Positions 8,573-19,349 of a DNA stretch of 64,000 bases are shown here, piece by piece. The notes beneath the pieces are model-generated. The model was not told the DNA's origin. It saw only the letters and a list, made by a program, of their open reading frames with translations, and made no database searches. Source of the DNA: Hydractinia symbiolongicarpus (lineage: Eukaryota > Cnidaria > Hydrozoa > Anthoathecata > Hydractiniidae); contig NC_079885.1 of assembly GCF_029227915.1 (NCBI RefSeq), forward strand, positions 5,828,001-5,892,000. The letters run 5' to 3'. Both the position numbers and the translations under genes were made by a program. The stretch's first letter is position 1, and each line of letters opens with the position of its first letter.

Positions 8573-8635
8573 TTATTGACATCATGTGTGCAAAGGTGGT
8601 GCTTGACAACACCTATGGAATCATATATTAAAGCG

Positions 8636-9130
8636 CTACTCAGATATATATCGATGGCCCTTCTTTTGATTATCCTCGACCCACATGGGCTGCATGTTTG
8701 TGTAATGGAGCCTCTCGAGTTGTACTTCTTCGCTAGGGTATTCTCCATTCTCTCTATACTTGAGTGGTACCTTGTGGTCAAATTGCCAAGCACCTCTATT
8801 GCCTCAGCTCATACCGTCTTTGAATTGGGCCTGGATGTGACCAATAAATGTGCAAATGCCGCAACCGAGATACTCGGTTGATGCTATCTCTGTATCATGG
8901 TTTAGGGCCCAGCGAATCCTGGCTAGAATAAGGTTGTGGAGATACCCAGGGAAATCACAATCCTTGCAGTGTGATCTCTCTTTTTCATGAGGACATTTGG
9001 TACGTTTCCGTGACGCCTTCTTACTATCGATGCATTTGATACACGTTTTCGTTCGTTGTCCGTCCTCCTTATTCCTAAAGTTATCTAAGGATAAAGGGTG
9101 TTTACATTTCGAACATTGCTTAAACTCCAT
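8636..9130 (-). pseudogene. Zinc-ribbon HNH-type endonuclease with one nonsense codon
   Basis: Residues 1-60 contain Cys pairs (CSKCKHPLSLDNF, CIKC, CPHEK, CKDC) that form one or two zinc ribbons. A TGA at 8804-8806 follows QFKDGMS. The same frame then continues uninterrupted to a TAG at 8636-8638 and includes WQFDHKVPL and NMQPMW, the conserved HNH-like core. One base change would account for the stop. Related zinc-ribbon HNH proteins occur in large DNA viruses and mobile elements; the role in this element is unknown. The 5' end lies 61 nt from the polymerase stop, with a hairpin in the gap. Confidence 0.7.
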
Positions 9131-9141
9131 TTTGTTGTTGC

Positions 9142-9166
9142 TTTTGTGAAGTAGTGCTTCACAAAA
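9142..9166. terminator. Hairpin between polymerase and HNH genes
   Basis: Perfect 10-nt arms (9142-9151 TTTTGTGAAG; 9157-9166) enclose TAGTG. It lies about 25 nt past the polymerase stop (9191) and 11 nt before the HNH start (9130), on the transcribed minus strand. Confidence 0.55.
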
Positions 9167-9190
9167 CTTTGGACATGGAAACCTCGTTCA

Positions 9191-12100
9191 TCATGTTTCC
9201 TTAGCCACAAAGCAATAATGACCCCTAGCGAGCGTTGTGATCTGATCCGCTTGCACTTGCCGTTTGTCATCTACCCTATTGAGTGCCAGCTTGTTCACTT
9301 TCTGCGTGTAGATTTGATGCCCCTTATTCTGGATGCAGACCCAGGTTTTGTATATGTCACCATCCTCTAATCAGTGCTGATAGTCTGATAGTCTGATAGA
9401 AGGTGATGGATTTCTTCGTGACGCACTTCTTCACACCTTTCGCTTTGCGATCGCCGCCCTTCTTCGTGAGACTCTTGTAAGCATACAGCTTTGCTCTCAG
9501 AGTGATGAATTCTGTCATGATTTTACCATTAAGCTCATCCTTCATTAGACCTACGACCTTTTTGTTCTTACCGATGGGGACAGGTTTGTTGTCATCATTG
9601 CTATAGGCGCTCGTATGGAAACGTGTCTCTACATCATCAGTAATATCGCGGTAAAAGTCCTCTGTTTTGATGTGGTATAAGAAGGAGTCGGTATCCATAT
9701 AGCAGATCCGCAGCTTGCTACCGTACTTCGGCTGCATGTAGTCATAGTGGAAGTCGTACATTACGATTTTCGAGTTGTCTAAAATGGCTTGGCCAATATA
9801 CACCGGTTTGTTCATCTTTACCTCTGTTTTACACATTTCCATGCCCATGAGGTGGCTGCTGAAGTAGTTCCCGCCCTTGAAGCTCGGTTTCATGACGAGT
9901 TTCGTGTACTTCTTTTCGTTGGTAACCAACTGGATGTTATGATGGTTTCTCAAGTTCTCCATAGTTTTGCCAAACACCGAGAGATTCACGAGCTTGTAAA
10001 AGTCCTTCTCGAACTCGTTTTTGACGGTCGTTCTAAGCCCCGTGTTGTGGTCGATATAACGCCTCAGCCAGGGATTCTGGTTAAACTGGATGACTCTATA
10101 CACCTTCTTAAGCTCGAGCCCATGCTTTAAAGCTTGATAAAGGGCTCTGATGTGCACCACGTACTTCCGCTTGTGCTCGAGATTTGGTATCAGTTTCTCG
10201 ACCCTGTGAACCACCTTTCGCTCCGGTAGGAAGGGCAGCTCGTTGTGCTTGTCATGCAGGCTCTTTGGATAATCGATGTCAACCTCCAAGATGTAGATGT
10301 GCTTGTTGTCAGCGACGAGTTTCTCGATGCGCTTCTGTGTAAAGGTCTTAACGTTCAATGACCTTTTGAATTCATGCGTGGGCAGGTCTTGACGCATAGC
10401 CCAGTCGTAGAGGTTGTTGGCATTGAGATACTGCAAGTATGACAACTCAAACTCCGGATCGTATTGGTCTCCCATGTACTTGTTGTTGGCTTTAGCATAC
10501 CTGTGTACAGCTTGGGTTATTCCTCCACGGACACCTTTTTCGAACATCAGGAGAATGTCGGGATCCGTAAGCTTGATCCCCATGTACTTCAATGCTGCTT
10601 TCCAAGCGAGACCAGGCGCACTGTAGAAGGGGGCTAGATCGAGCTTGTAGTTCTCCTGACACACTCCTCGAAAGCCCTGGAAGATGTCGGTTAGTAGCAA
10701 GACGTCTGCGACGAGGTACATATTGGGATAGTCACCCATGTTGACTCCGGCACCCCGTAGAGTGATGCACTTCCATACTTTTTGAGCATGCTTGTAGTCA
10801 TTGTCGCTAATTCCCTTCACGTTCAGTTTGCTATAGAAAGCCTCCTTTGGAGGTAGTTCCGTCTCATCGAATCGTCGCCAGCCATCCATGTACTCATAGG
10901 GGTAGACACCCTTTCGAAGCATCAGCCTGAAGACATCATCTTTGTCGATGAATTTGGTCATGGATGGTACGTTTGCCTTTACCTGCTCCTTGTCTATCAG
11001 CTTCGTGGTATTCGAGTCGCAATTTTTACACCAAAAGCTTGCTACATACTTGGCGTCGATGCTCCGAAATTTCAGACATAAATCCGCGCACTGCTGACAT
11101 TTTATACCTGCCGTGTTTTGCACCGATGAGGTTGCTTGCCAATTTTTCCAGGCTGGATGCCATGAAGCGACAGCTGTCGATGAATCTGATCTCTATGGTC
11201 TTGTACGTATCACCATCATCGTGCCCCATGCCTGCAATGGGCACCCTGATTTTAACATTGAAGGAGACGTACTTTTCTGTGTTTTCAGCGATGCAACCAA
11301 TATCCTGGGTCTCATACTTCCCCTCCAATTCTCGGATGAACAAGTGTGCCCGAGAGGTTGTGGAAGATCACGGGCACGTGGCTAGGTATCTTGTATCTGC
11401 GGTTGCAAATCGCGTGTGCTGCACCTCCATACAGCCCCGTATAGTGACAGTGGGCTCGAACTTTATGGCTATACTCGTCGTTGTCAAAGGTTTTCATGCA
11501 GATGTGACAAGTTGTGGCGGAGTCGTGCTCCCTCTTTAATACCTCCGTTAGTGGTAACATGTCCTGCTGGGGGTAGGTGCCGTAGAGACGCTTTACCTCG
11601 TCCTCTAGGTGGTCGACGAACTTCTTCACGCAGTCCTCACCCCTGTAGACTGTCAGTGGGTTCAGCACGGACCCGTAGGCGAAGGTACTGTACGTGCAAC
11701 AACCAGATGGTACGTGCTTGTTCAGTTTTTTCGTCTTGGTCTCCCTCTTATCTTCAGTCATGGGAACGAGCAGGGATTCGAAATCCGCATAGAAGGGTAC
11801 TTTGAACTGCTGCTGACCATCCTTGTAGTATAGCCACTTTTGCTTTTTGCTTGGCATTGTGATCTTGACCGCTTCGTTATCCCTGCAGTAGGTATAGTGC
11901 TTGTCTCTCGATTCAATTGTTGGAAAGGCTTGCAGACAGTTCATACAGAAGTGCATCTTTGCATGATTCTTCGATGTCTCGCTACTCAGGAGCCGTGAGA
12001 GATTTTTGATGGCTATATAATGACTCTTTTTATCGTCCGGGAGGAGTAGCAGATTAACCTTTTTCTCGCATTCATTGTGTGTCGATCGACGCAGGATATT

Positions 12101-12205
12101 GAAAGTCTTCCCTGTCACGTACAAAACATTTACCGCGATGTCGGGGTTGTTTTTCTCAAATTTGGTCGTCGACTGTGCTGGAACGAACATTTTCCTATCT
12201 CTCAT
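9191..12205 (-). pseudogene. Protein-primed-type family-B DNA polymerase, at least three frameshifts
   Basis: The gene reads in four pieces: 12205-11312, about 11343-11110, about 11123-9380, and a C-terminal piece of about 60 codons ending at the TGA 9191-9193. The N-terminal piece has a zinc-finger-like CMNC...H...C and an HNH-like Cys/His cluster (RAHCHYTG). It also carries the exonuclease Exo I motif in FYADFESLL. The third piece has Cys pairs (CQQC, CKNC), motif A (NANNLYDWAM), motif B (NLSVFGKTMEN) and motif C (YMDTDS). In motif A the catalytic Asp position is Asn (codon 10422-10424). A slipped 8-bp tandem repeat at 9377-9399 marks the last break. Such polymerases copy Polinton DNA from a terminal protein. 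This copy cannot be functional. Confidence 0.9.
9377..9399. repeat. 8-bp tandem repeat at a polymerase frameshift
   Basis: CTGATAGT occurs 2.9 times in tandem. Two extra units add 16 bp, a change of frame by one. Beyond it the polymerase C terminus continues in another frame, so slippage here is a likely cause of the break. Confidence 0.6.
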
Positions 12206-12250
12206 ACTGCGTTCAAATTTTGTAAAAATTTTGTTTCTCTGACGATGATA

Positions 12251-14028
12251 AAGATATGATATTCTTCAGTTCTTTTTATTCATTATTTATAGCGCGAGAA
12301 ATGACGTGTCAGCAGTTATCTCGTAAAATATTTCATCCAGAATCCAACACGCGTCAACTTTTCGATGGCTGTAAAAACAAAAACTTACATACATAAGAAT
12401 GCTGCGGATAGGGGATTTAAATTTATTACGAATTGGCACGAACTGAATAAAGACGTTAATTTAATGAAATCTTAGGAGACTACACGTCACACATCACAAA
12501 AGAAAAATTAGTATCACTTCGTGTGCACCCTCGTTCCCAGGTATTTTTATTTTTTTATATAATCGCCATTTTCTCCCTTTGTCCCCAAAAATTCTTGGGG
12601 ACGAGAGTGACGACCTGTTTTGGCTTGCGTCTGCCATTTTTGAAGACTTTCGGTACCGGCAGATTACCCATATTAAAAAAGCTCAGCCAGTGGATCAACC
12701 AATCACCTTTTTTCGGGTAGGCACGCAAGCTACGCTGTCTTTTTTCCTTATTTTTGCTAACCTTTACTATTTCTTTATAAGATATTAATGTATGCTTCTG
12801 TCATGTTTTGATCCTCTTTCATGACTTTTAATGCTGGTTGACGAAAAGGACGACGCTTGGTGCTTTGTGTGTAAAACTTATTTTGGGACGAAAAACGCCA
12901 TGACGTTTAACCTCAATCGCACTCCACCCAAACAACGAGCGAGAGTAGCTTCGACCTGCTTAAAAGTTAGACCCTTCTTTTAAGTAACCCCGCTGAAGAG
13001 AGAGAAAAAGAGATTTGCATATTTGCATATTTTACATGGCTATTTTCACAAATATCGAGGGAGATATTTCCTGTATTATTTCCAGAAAAAGATGCCATGA
13101 CTTCGATAGCTAGGGTAGTCCTAGAAGAGTATTTAACACTCTAATATTTTTTACAATCTACCACATCCAAATTTAGCCGGCCTAGGTCATCCTAAAATGT
13201 TTCAAGTCAATTTAAAAACATTTTATTCTGTACAAATTCTTTAGTTTGTTCCATTTTTTTTACACGGAACTTGCGTTTTTTGTTGCTTTATAAGTTTTGT
13301 ACTATATTTACATCAGAAATTTCCTTGAAACAAAGGAACAGACTTGTTTTTCAACAAAACAAAAGTAAAAAAAAACATATGGAAAAACCTATGAATAAGA
13401 ACACATCCCTTTTCTCTAAAAAAATAGATTGGACGAAAGTGTTCCATAAAAAAATTTATGCCTCTTTATCTAAACAATTATTTTTAACAATACGTTTAAA
13501 CCTTTTCTTTATAGGGATGGTAGCTATAGGTCGTTTAATAATATCGAAAAAGGCAATTTTTTTTCTTCCATGTAATAATATAAATATAAATAATATAATA
13601 AAATTCACTGCACATTTGTTTTTTTTGCTTTACAAATCTTACATTGAGTATCTTATGTTCATTGCTTGACAAAGAAATGAAGAAATTAAACAATTGACCT
13701 TTGCTTCTTTTTATTTGTAATCACTGCAAGACAGAAACATATAACAATGGCTTTACTGACAAGAATAAATGGCATTGCCATAGTAGTGCCTTTCAATGCA
13801 AGCTTTTTAATTATTTAAAAGGTTAAGGGTTAAAAGGAAATGTTGTTCATTTTCAACAAGGGATGATTTTAACTAAATTCTGACAACTCAAATATATTCT
13901 TTGTGCAATGTTTGTGTGTATGTTCATGATATAGTTTAGTAGACAGATAAATTGAATTAACTAATGTTAATTATTTTTTCTGTTTGTGATAGAATAGTCA
14001 CTTTAAATTGGACACTTATAAAATTATT
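12251..14028. other. AT-rich non-coding DNA, element/host junction
   Basis: No convincing gene is seen. A frame of 132 codons at 13271-13669 is Lys/Phe-rich, low in complexity and without a recognisable fold, and is probably chance. The right boundary of the Polinton-like element must lie in or near this stretch but cannot be fixed without its left end. Confidence 0.5.
12526..12609. mobile_element. Short MITE-like inverted repeat (CACCCTCGTTCCCAGG family)
   Basis: CACCCTCGTTCCCAGG at the left and the imperfect complement CTTGGGGACGAGAGTG at the right bracket 84 bp. The termini resemble those of the 119-bp element at 19518-19636. No target duplication is evident here. Confidence 0.45.
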
Positions 14029-14104
14029 TTACTGTGGAAAGTTTATCATGGAAACGTCCCTACTAAACTATCATGTTCGAGAAATAATAAACTTTCCACA
14101 GTAA
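14029..14104. repeat. 18-bp perfect inverted repeat upstream of SKP1
   Basis: Arms 14029-14046 and 14087-14104 (TTACTGTGGAAAGTTTAT and complement) enclose 40 nt. It may be a small MITE; a clear target duplication is not visible. It lies about 130 bp before the SKP1 acceptor site. Confidence 0.6.
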
Positions 14105-14248
14105 TATGAATACTGAACAGACAAACCGAAATAATATCTTCAATAATATAAAATTATTGTTTTGATAGCAGGTTCCCTGTAAACTCAATTTTTATTTCTT
14201 ATTTATATCATTATTATGTTCTTTTTATTTTCAGGCAAAGAATAAAAA

Positions 14249-14737
14249 ATGCCTACCATTAGATTACAAAGTTCAGATAGTGAAATTTTTGAAGTCGATG
14301 TAGAGATTGCAAAAGCGTCAATGACCATCAAAACAATGTTGGAAGATTTAGGTGTTGATGATGACGATGATGAGCCTATCCCATTGCCGAATGTAAATGC
14401 TGCAATTTTGCGAAAAGTGATTTATTGGGCTACACATCATAAAGATGACCCTCCACTTCCTGAAGATGACGAAAACCGTGAAAAGAGAACTGATGATATT
14501 GATCCTTGGGATCAAGAATTTTTAAAGGTAGACCAGGGTACTCTGTTTGAGCTTATCCTTTCTGCTAATTACTTGGATATAAAGGGTTTGCTTGATGTCA
14601 CCTGCAAAACAGTGGCAGGCATGATCAAAGGAAAAACACCAGAGGAGATTCGGAAGACATTCAATATTAAGAATGATTTCACTCCAGAAGAAGAAGAGCA
14701 AGTCCGTAAGGAGAATGAATGGTGTGAGGAAAAGTAG
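14249..14737 (+). CDS. SKP1: SKP1, S-phase kinase-associated protein 1
   Basis: A complete 162-residue protein closely matching animal SKP1 along its whole length. It has an N-terminal BTB/POZ-like fold ([20 protein letters not shown]), an acidic insert near residues 36-42, and the C-terminal F-box-binding helices ([38 protein letters not shown]) ending in WCEEK. SKP1 is the adaptor linking CUL1 to F-box proteins in SCF ubiquitin ligases, in nucleus and cytoplasm. The coding part is a single exon. A CAG acceptor at 14232-14234, 14 nt before the ATG, indicates a 5' untranslated exon upstream. Because a splice signal precedes it and the frame is perfect, I read it as a functional gene rather than a retrocopy. 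Confidence 0.97.
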   Translation: MPTIRLQSSDSEIFEVDVEIAKASMTIKTMLEDLGVDDDDDEPIPLPNVNAAILRKVIYWATHHKDDPPLPEDDENREKRTDDIDPWDQEFLKVDQGTLFELILSANYLDIKGLLDVTCKTVAGMIKGKTPEEIRKTFNIKNDFTPEEEEQVRKENEWCEEK

Positions 14738-16160
14738 TGTGAAAAAGAAACCATATTTTTTAAATGTATTGTTTTTATTGTTATGGAAACTTGTTATTAA
14801 TATGTATTAACAACTTAAGTTATTTATGATGTTTTATTTATATTTGTCAGTTCACTCTTCCATGTGTCATGATAAAAAAAATGTATGCTTTAAAATTTAT
14901 ATTTTTTTGTGTCACTTTTATATGTCAAGAGATGTCAAGAGTGGAGACTCTATCAAGAATGTCAGGAATGTAAAAATAAGGTCAAAATGTCGGGAAAATT
15001 TGGTCTTTTTATAAAATCTCAGGAAAAATGGCAGGAATTTTAAACTTCCCACGCCCCCGTAATCCATATGCCGCCGCCATTGTAACATGTTTTTTAATGT
15101 GCATTTTTATTTTAGCTCTGGTTTATACTGTTTCTTTTTTTTCTTAATGTTTATTGCATTTTTTCTCTTTTTTAACAGCCATTACTATAGGCAAAAATAA
15201 GGAAGAAAAGTAAAAAATGTCAGGATTTTGAACTAAATAATGGCAGGAAAATGTCAGGACCAAACTCACTATTTGTGAAACTCGTAAGAAATTAAATATC
15301 ACAAAAATTTTATTTGATGTTTTCTTTTAAACAACTGCTACATATTTAGTTTTTTTTGTTTTTTTGTTTGTTTTAAAAAAAACACCTGACAAAAAAGTTC
15401 ATATAATTATTAACATTCAGGACAATGTATGCATACAATCAACTTTACTTATCCTTCTATTCTTGCAATATTTTACAACCTTTAATGAAAATTTATTTTG
15501 CACAACCAGAAGCATTTCGGGTTCATTTTGTGTGTAAAGAGGAACCACAATCAGCATGTTCATAAACCATGTGGTTTTTATGCCCAACTATGTTTACATA
15601 TTTTAAACTTTTACCTCTTGTAAACTTTGAAACTTGGGTTACTACAACTACATTTACAACATAAAAATAATCATTTGTTGATATCAGTATAGTGTTTTGA
15701 AATCTAGGAGTAAGCAAAATGAACCTTTTCAACTTTTTTATGGAATATATATACAACTTTTTACAAGCAAGTAGAATTTTCGTGATTTAACACTTTGTGT
15801 GACTTTTGCATTGATCGAATTTCTTATTGAGAAAAGAAGAAATTGATTAAAAATGTACTGTTTAGCTCAAAAGTCAAAACATTTATTTTATGTATTTCGT
15901 CTACTATTTATTTCATCCTTTTCAACACATTACACTCGAAATAATTTCTTAAAAAAAAGATGACTTCAAATTTTTGTTGTGTGTAATATCTTTCTAAAGT
16001 ACAAGGAAACTTTCTATACATCAATATGTGTCCCTACAGGGGATATATATATACAACCTCTCATGCACTCTGTAGCATTTTGAATAAGTGTATGTTTTTT
16101 AACGCTCATGAAACATTTAAGTTAAAAAGAGAACTTAAACTTAAGATTTAGAAAAATAAA
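14738..16160. other. Intergenic DNA
   Basis: SKP1 3' untranslated sequence followed by AT-rich DNA. No gene, repeat family or structured RNA is recognised. Small frames here are AT-rich chance frames. Confidence 0.5.
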
Positions 16161-17989
16161 ATGTGGACGGAGTGTGGTGTTACCCTGATGTTTTGTTGTT
16201 TTGTTGCACTCTCATTGGCTGAAATGGAAGATGGGGTCTCCTACGTTGTTGGTGCTGGTAAACGAGATTGTTTTTACAGAGACTTAAAGAAAGGAGACAG
16301 AATGGATTTTGATTTACAGGTGAAGCTAATTAGATTTAAGAACTGAGATTTGTTTGTATATGCGAAATTGACATGCATTAGAGAAGAAATTAATGCATAA
16401 CATTTAACCTTATTCCTCATTTGTAGTTTTCGTGTATGAAATTTATTTCTAGCAAATGATATAAGCAAAACAATGGCTATTCGTGGTTACCTTCTTGCCT
16501 TCTTTAATTCCACAATTTCAATTAAACTCAAATTTTGGAAGGTCTTATTCGTAAACTTTTATTATGCAATCTTTTCCCATAAGGTGGTAACTATTTCGCA
16601 AGACTTCAATCTTTATAAACACCCCTGAGTTATTATGCTAATGTTATGTGGTTAAGTGAAATCACAGAAAGGTCATGATAAATGGGATATATACACCTAT
16701 TCACTTGGTTAGGAAGGTTCAGGAATTCGGCAAAAAATACATGGGATAAAGTCCATAATTTAGTATGGTTTTCTTATTCTATTTGAAAAAAATTTTTTTT
16801 GCAATCTATATTAAACACCACAGCATCTTACTTTATGTTGCTTTCATGAGATAGCTACTCCTCAAACATGCTTACCTTTGTAAATTATTTTGTGTTTTTT
16901 AGGTTATCAGTGGAGCCGATGTTGACATCAGTTTAGTGATCACATCGGCAAGTGGGAAGGAATTGTTACGTGAAGACCAACAAACTGAAATTAGTCAAGA
17001 AGTCCAAATAGACCAAGATGGTCCTGTGGAAATATGTTTTGATAATACGTTTAGTACTTTCTCAGAGAAAGTGATCTACTTTGATCTTGGTATTGAAGAA
17101 CTTCAAAAAACCAACAGTGAAGAACAGTTTAAGGATATGGCACTAGAAAAGGACCAATACGAACATAGTAGTGAGATAATGGTATGTTTTGATAAGCATT
17201 TATTATAATTTATTTAGTTTTTTATTGTTGATGGGACATCGCAAAGTGTGTTCATCTACCATTACCACTCTGTCATGTAATTTTAGACCCAAGGTTGTGT
17301 AACTTACATAGAGTGACCACACCTCCTAAGATCTTGTAACCTAGAAAGTTAGGAACCTCTTTCTTAAAAACCTAAAAAGATGATTCGTCCTACAATCTTC
17401 AAGCATTGTTTATTCTGCCCAAAAAGATTCCTGACATTCCTGACAAGTAGTTGCCTTATTTACTATCACATCAAAGAATAACCACTGTTTGTTTTCTTCT
17501 CACTCAAAATTTCATAAATTCTCTTACATTTTGGAAAAATCAATGGCCACCCTGGATAACTGTTGAGACAATTGTCGTTTTTTAGATAGAAAGCTACCCT
17601 AAACAGATTGATGAGATATTCTAGGGCACGTTGTCCACTCTCGATCTTTTTTTCATCGTGAGATAACATACATATTCTGTTTCCGAAGGCTTACGCAGTA
17701 AATAAATTCATAGCTTAGATTTCAGATACGAATAATTTTAACTCCTTTTCGTTATTAGACGGCGTTAGATGGAATTGGAATGAAGTTTGAAACGATCGCA
17801 CAAATGCAAGCCGTGGTGCGGTCTAAGTACATGCGTCACGCGTACCTACAAGATCGTAACTTATGGCGGGTCACGTGGTTTTCTACAGCCTCCTGCGTGA
17901 TCATGGTTTCTGTGGGTATTTTACAAGTAGTTTTAATACGAAATTTATTTGAAACAAAAAGTAGTAAAGGAATGCAGAGTAAACTTTAA
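16161..17989 (+). CDS. p24/TMED family cargo receptor (TMED1/5-like), three exons
   Basis: Exons 16161-16319, 16903-17181 and 17759-17989 all join in phase 0 with GT-AG introns and give 222 residues, the usual p24 length. Exon 1 encodes a signal peptide (MFCCFVALSLAEM) and the start of the GOLD domain with CFYRDLKKG. Exon 2 holds the rest of the GOLD domain, with its second Cys in EICFDNTFSTFSEK. Exon 3 encodes the coiled coil and a membrane span, with DRNLWRVTWFS just before the span. The short cytosolic tail is LIRNLFETKSSKGMQSKL. p24 proteins cycle between ER and Golgi and sort cargo into COPI/COPII vesicles. The tail lacks a canonical terminal KKXX. Assignment to the gamma (TMED1/5) branch rests on CFDNxFST and the juxtamembrane region and is less sure than the family. 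Confidence 0.88.
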
Positions 17990-19302
17990 CATATGTATTT
18001 ATTTATTTATAATGTATTACAGTAGACTACTGGTTGTACGAACCTCAAAGAGAACAACAGACTAAATATTTATAAAAAACTTTTAGACTTATTATCCACG
18101 GTTAGCGTGTATAATTTTTTTTAAACATTTTTAGCGAAGAGCGTCGAAATAATGAAAGATGGAAACATATAGTGTTCAAGTGATCAAGAGTCTACTGTAA
18201 AATTTAAATTTAAAACCAATTTACCAAAATTAACACGCGTTTTTATAAAATATGTATTTGAAAACATCAACCTAGGATGGTACATTTCACCTTATTTTTG
18301 TCATTTCACACAACTTTTTTTAAATTGTGCAGTAACGTGGAAGCGATTTTGATGAATTGTGTTAGTGTTCGCAATGAATTGTGGTTTTGTTTGCAAATGA
18401 ATTGTGGTCATACGTTTTTATACTATTGTTTTATCGTAGGTTCTATGTGTGTTAATATACGGTACCCGCAATGATTTTCAAACTTCAAACAAACACGCCG
18501 ACTAGGATCTTACGAAAACAGTTTTGTCGACCATTTTTTCTTTGCCATCTACAACGTTTTTAATTTTTAACCTTATTAACTTTTTTTTACTTTAGTTTTG
18601 CGACGTTAAAAAGATCGGCATTGGTTGTACAACTAACCGACACTTTATTCTGATTGTTAACGCGCGTTGAAATCGCACCTTAAAAACACATAAATTTTTT
18701 TTTCCCTTTTACACCCTTTTTAGATAATCCTCGAAGTTTCTTTAATATTTTAGTTCTTTGCAATAAACTACCGTGCACCTTTTTAAACACCAACTGTTGA
18801 GTAGATATAGTGTTCATGTTGTGAATGTAATAAAAGTGGCGATGTTTTTGTCTTTTTCATATCATTATATATATTATATACATTTTATATATTGTTCTTT
18901 AAAAGATTATTTTCATAGTATTGTACATCGTATAATTAGAACGTTTTAATAGACTGATATTTTTCTGTCCTGCATAGCTATTAAAAGAGCAACAAAACTG
19001 ATTACTAGTAAACTGGAAATCACAGAAAAAAGTCCCCGCGGGCTATAAACCCAGAACTACTTTGGTTAGGTGAAAAAACTTCGCACAAATTAATACAAAC
19101 AGATTTCGGGTAAAAAATTAATTTGATGATGCCATGGGGATCAAAAATGACATCATACCGTTTGCCCTTACTTTGCACCAAAATATTTGTGGTCCCAACC
19201 AGATTTACAAAAAACGAGGCTTTCCCCCTTCAAGGCTCATATGCCAAATTTTCTTTTCTTGTAGTCTACCTGTTAAGAATCTCAACTCTACATTTTACAA
19301 TA

Positions 19303-19349
19303 CCACAACCCTAACTCTCCGTAGACGTCTACGGAGAGTTGGGTTGTGG
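19303..19349. repeat. 47-nt near-perfect palindrome
   Basis: A perfect 28-bp palindrome (19313-19340, centre TAGACGTCTA) is extended by nine further pairs on each side after a single unpaired T at 19312. There is no loop. Confidence 0.85.

Larger units (their letters stand above)
1..12250. mobile_element. Polinton/Maverick-like element, right-hand part, decayed
   Basis: About 14 tightly packed genes without introns occupy this stretch, in contrast to the spliced, sparse DNA that follows. Family-B polymerase, DDE integrase, packaging ATPase and capsid-like protein together define the Polinton/Maverick or polinton-like virus class. The left end lies outside the window, so no terminal inverted repeat can be paired. 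The right end is placed just upstream of the polymerase start and is approximate. No adenovirus-type cysteine protease or recognisable penton protein is seen in this part. Many genes are frameshifted, so this is an old integrated copy rather than an active one. Placement in the class is secure; the subgroup is not. Confidence 0.85.

Noticed and set aside
8573-8635. Possible hairpin (AGGTG...CACCT) between the genes at 8572 and 8636
   Set aside because: Only five perfect pairs, too weak to count with the other junction hairpins.
13271-13669. 132-codon Lys/Phe-rich frame
   Set aside because: Low complexity in AT-rich DNA, no motif, no neighbour relation.
16274-16468. 64-codon minus-strand frame over TMED exon 1
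   Set aside because: Antisense shadow of a well-supported exon and its intron.
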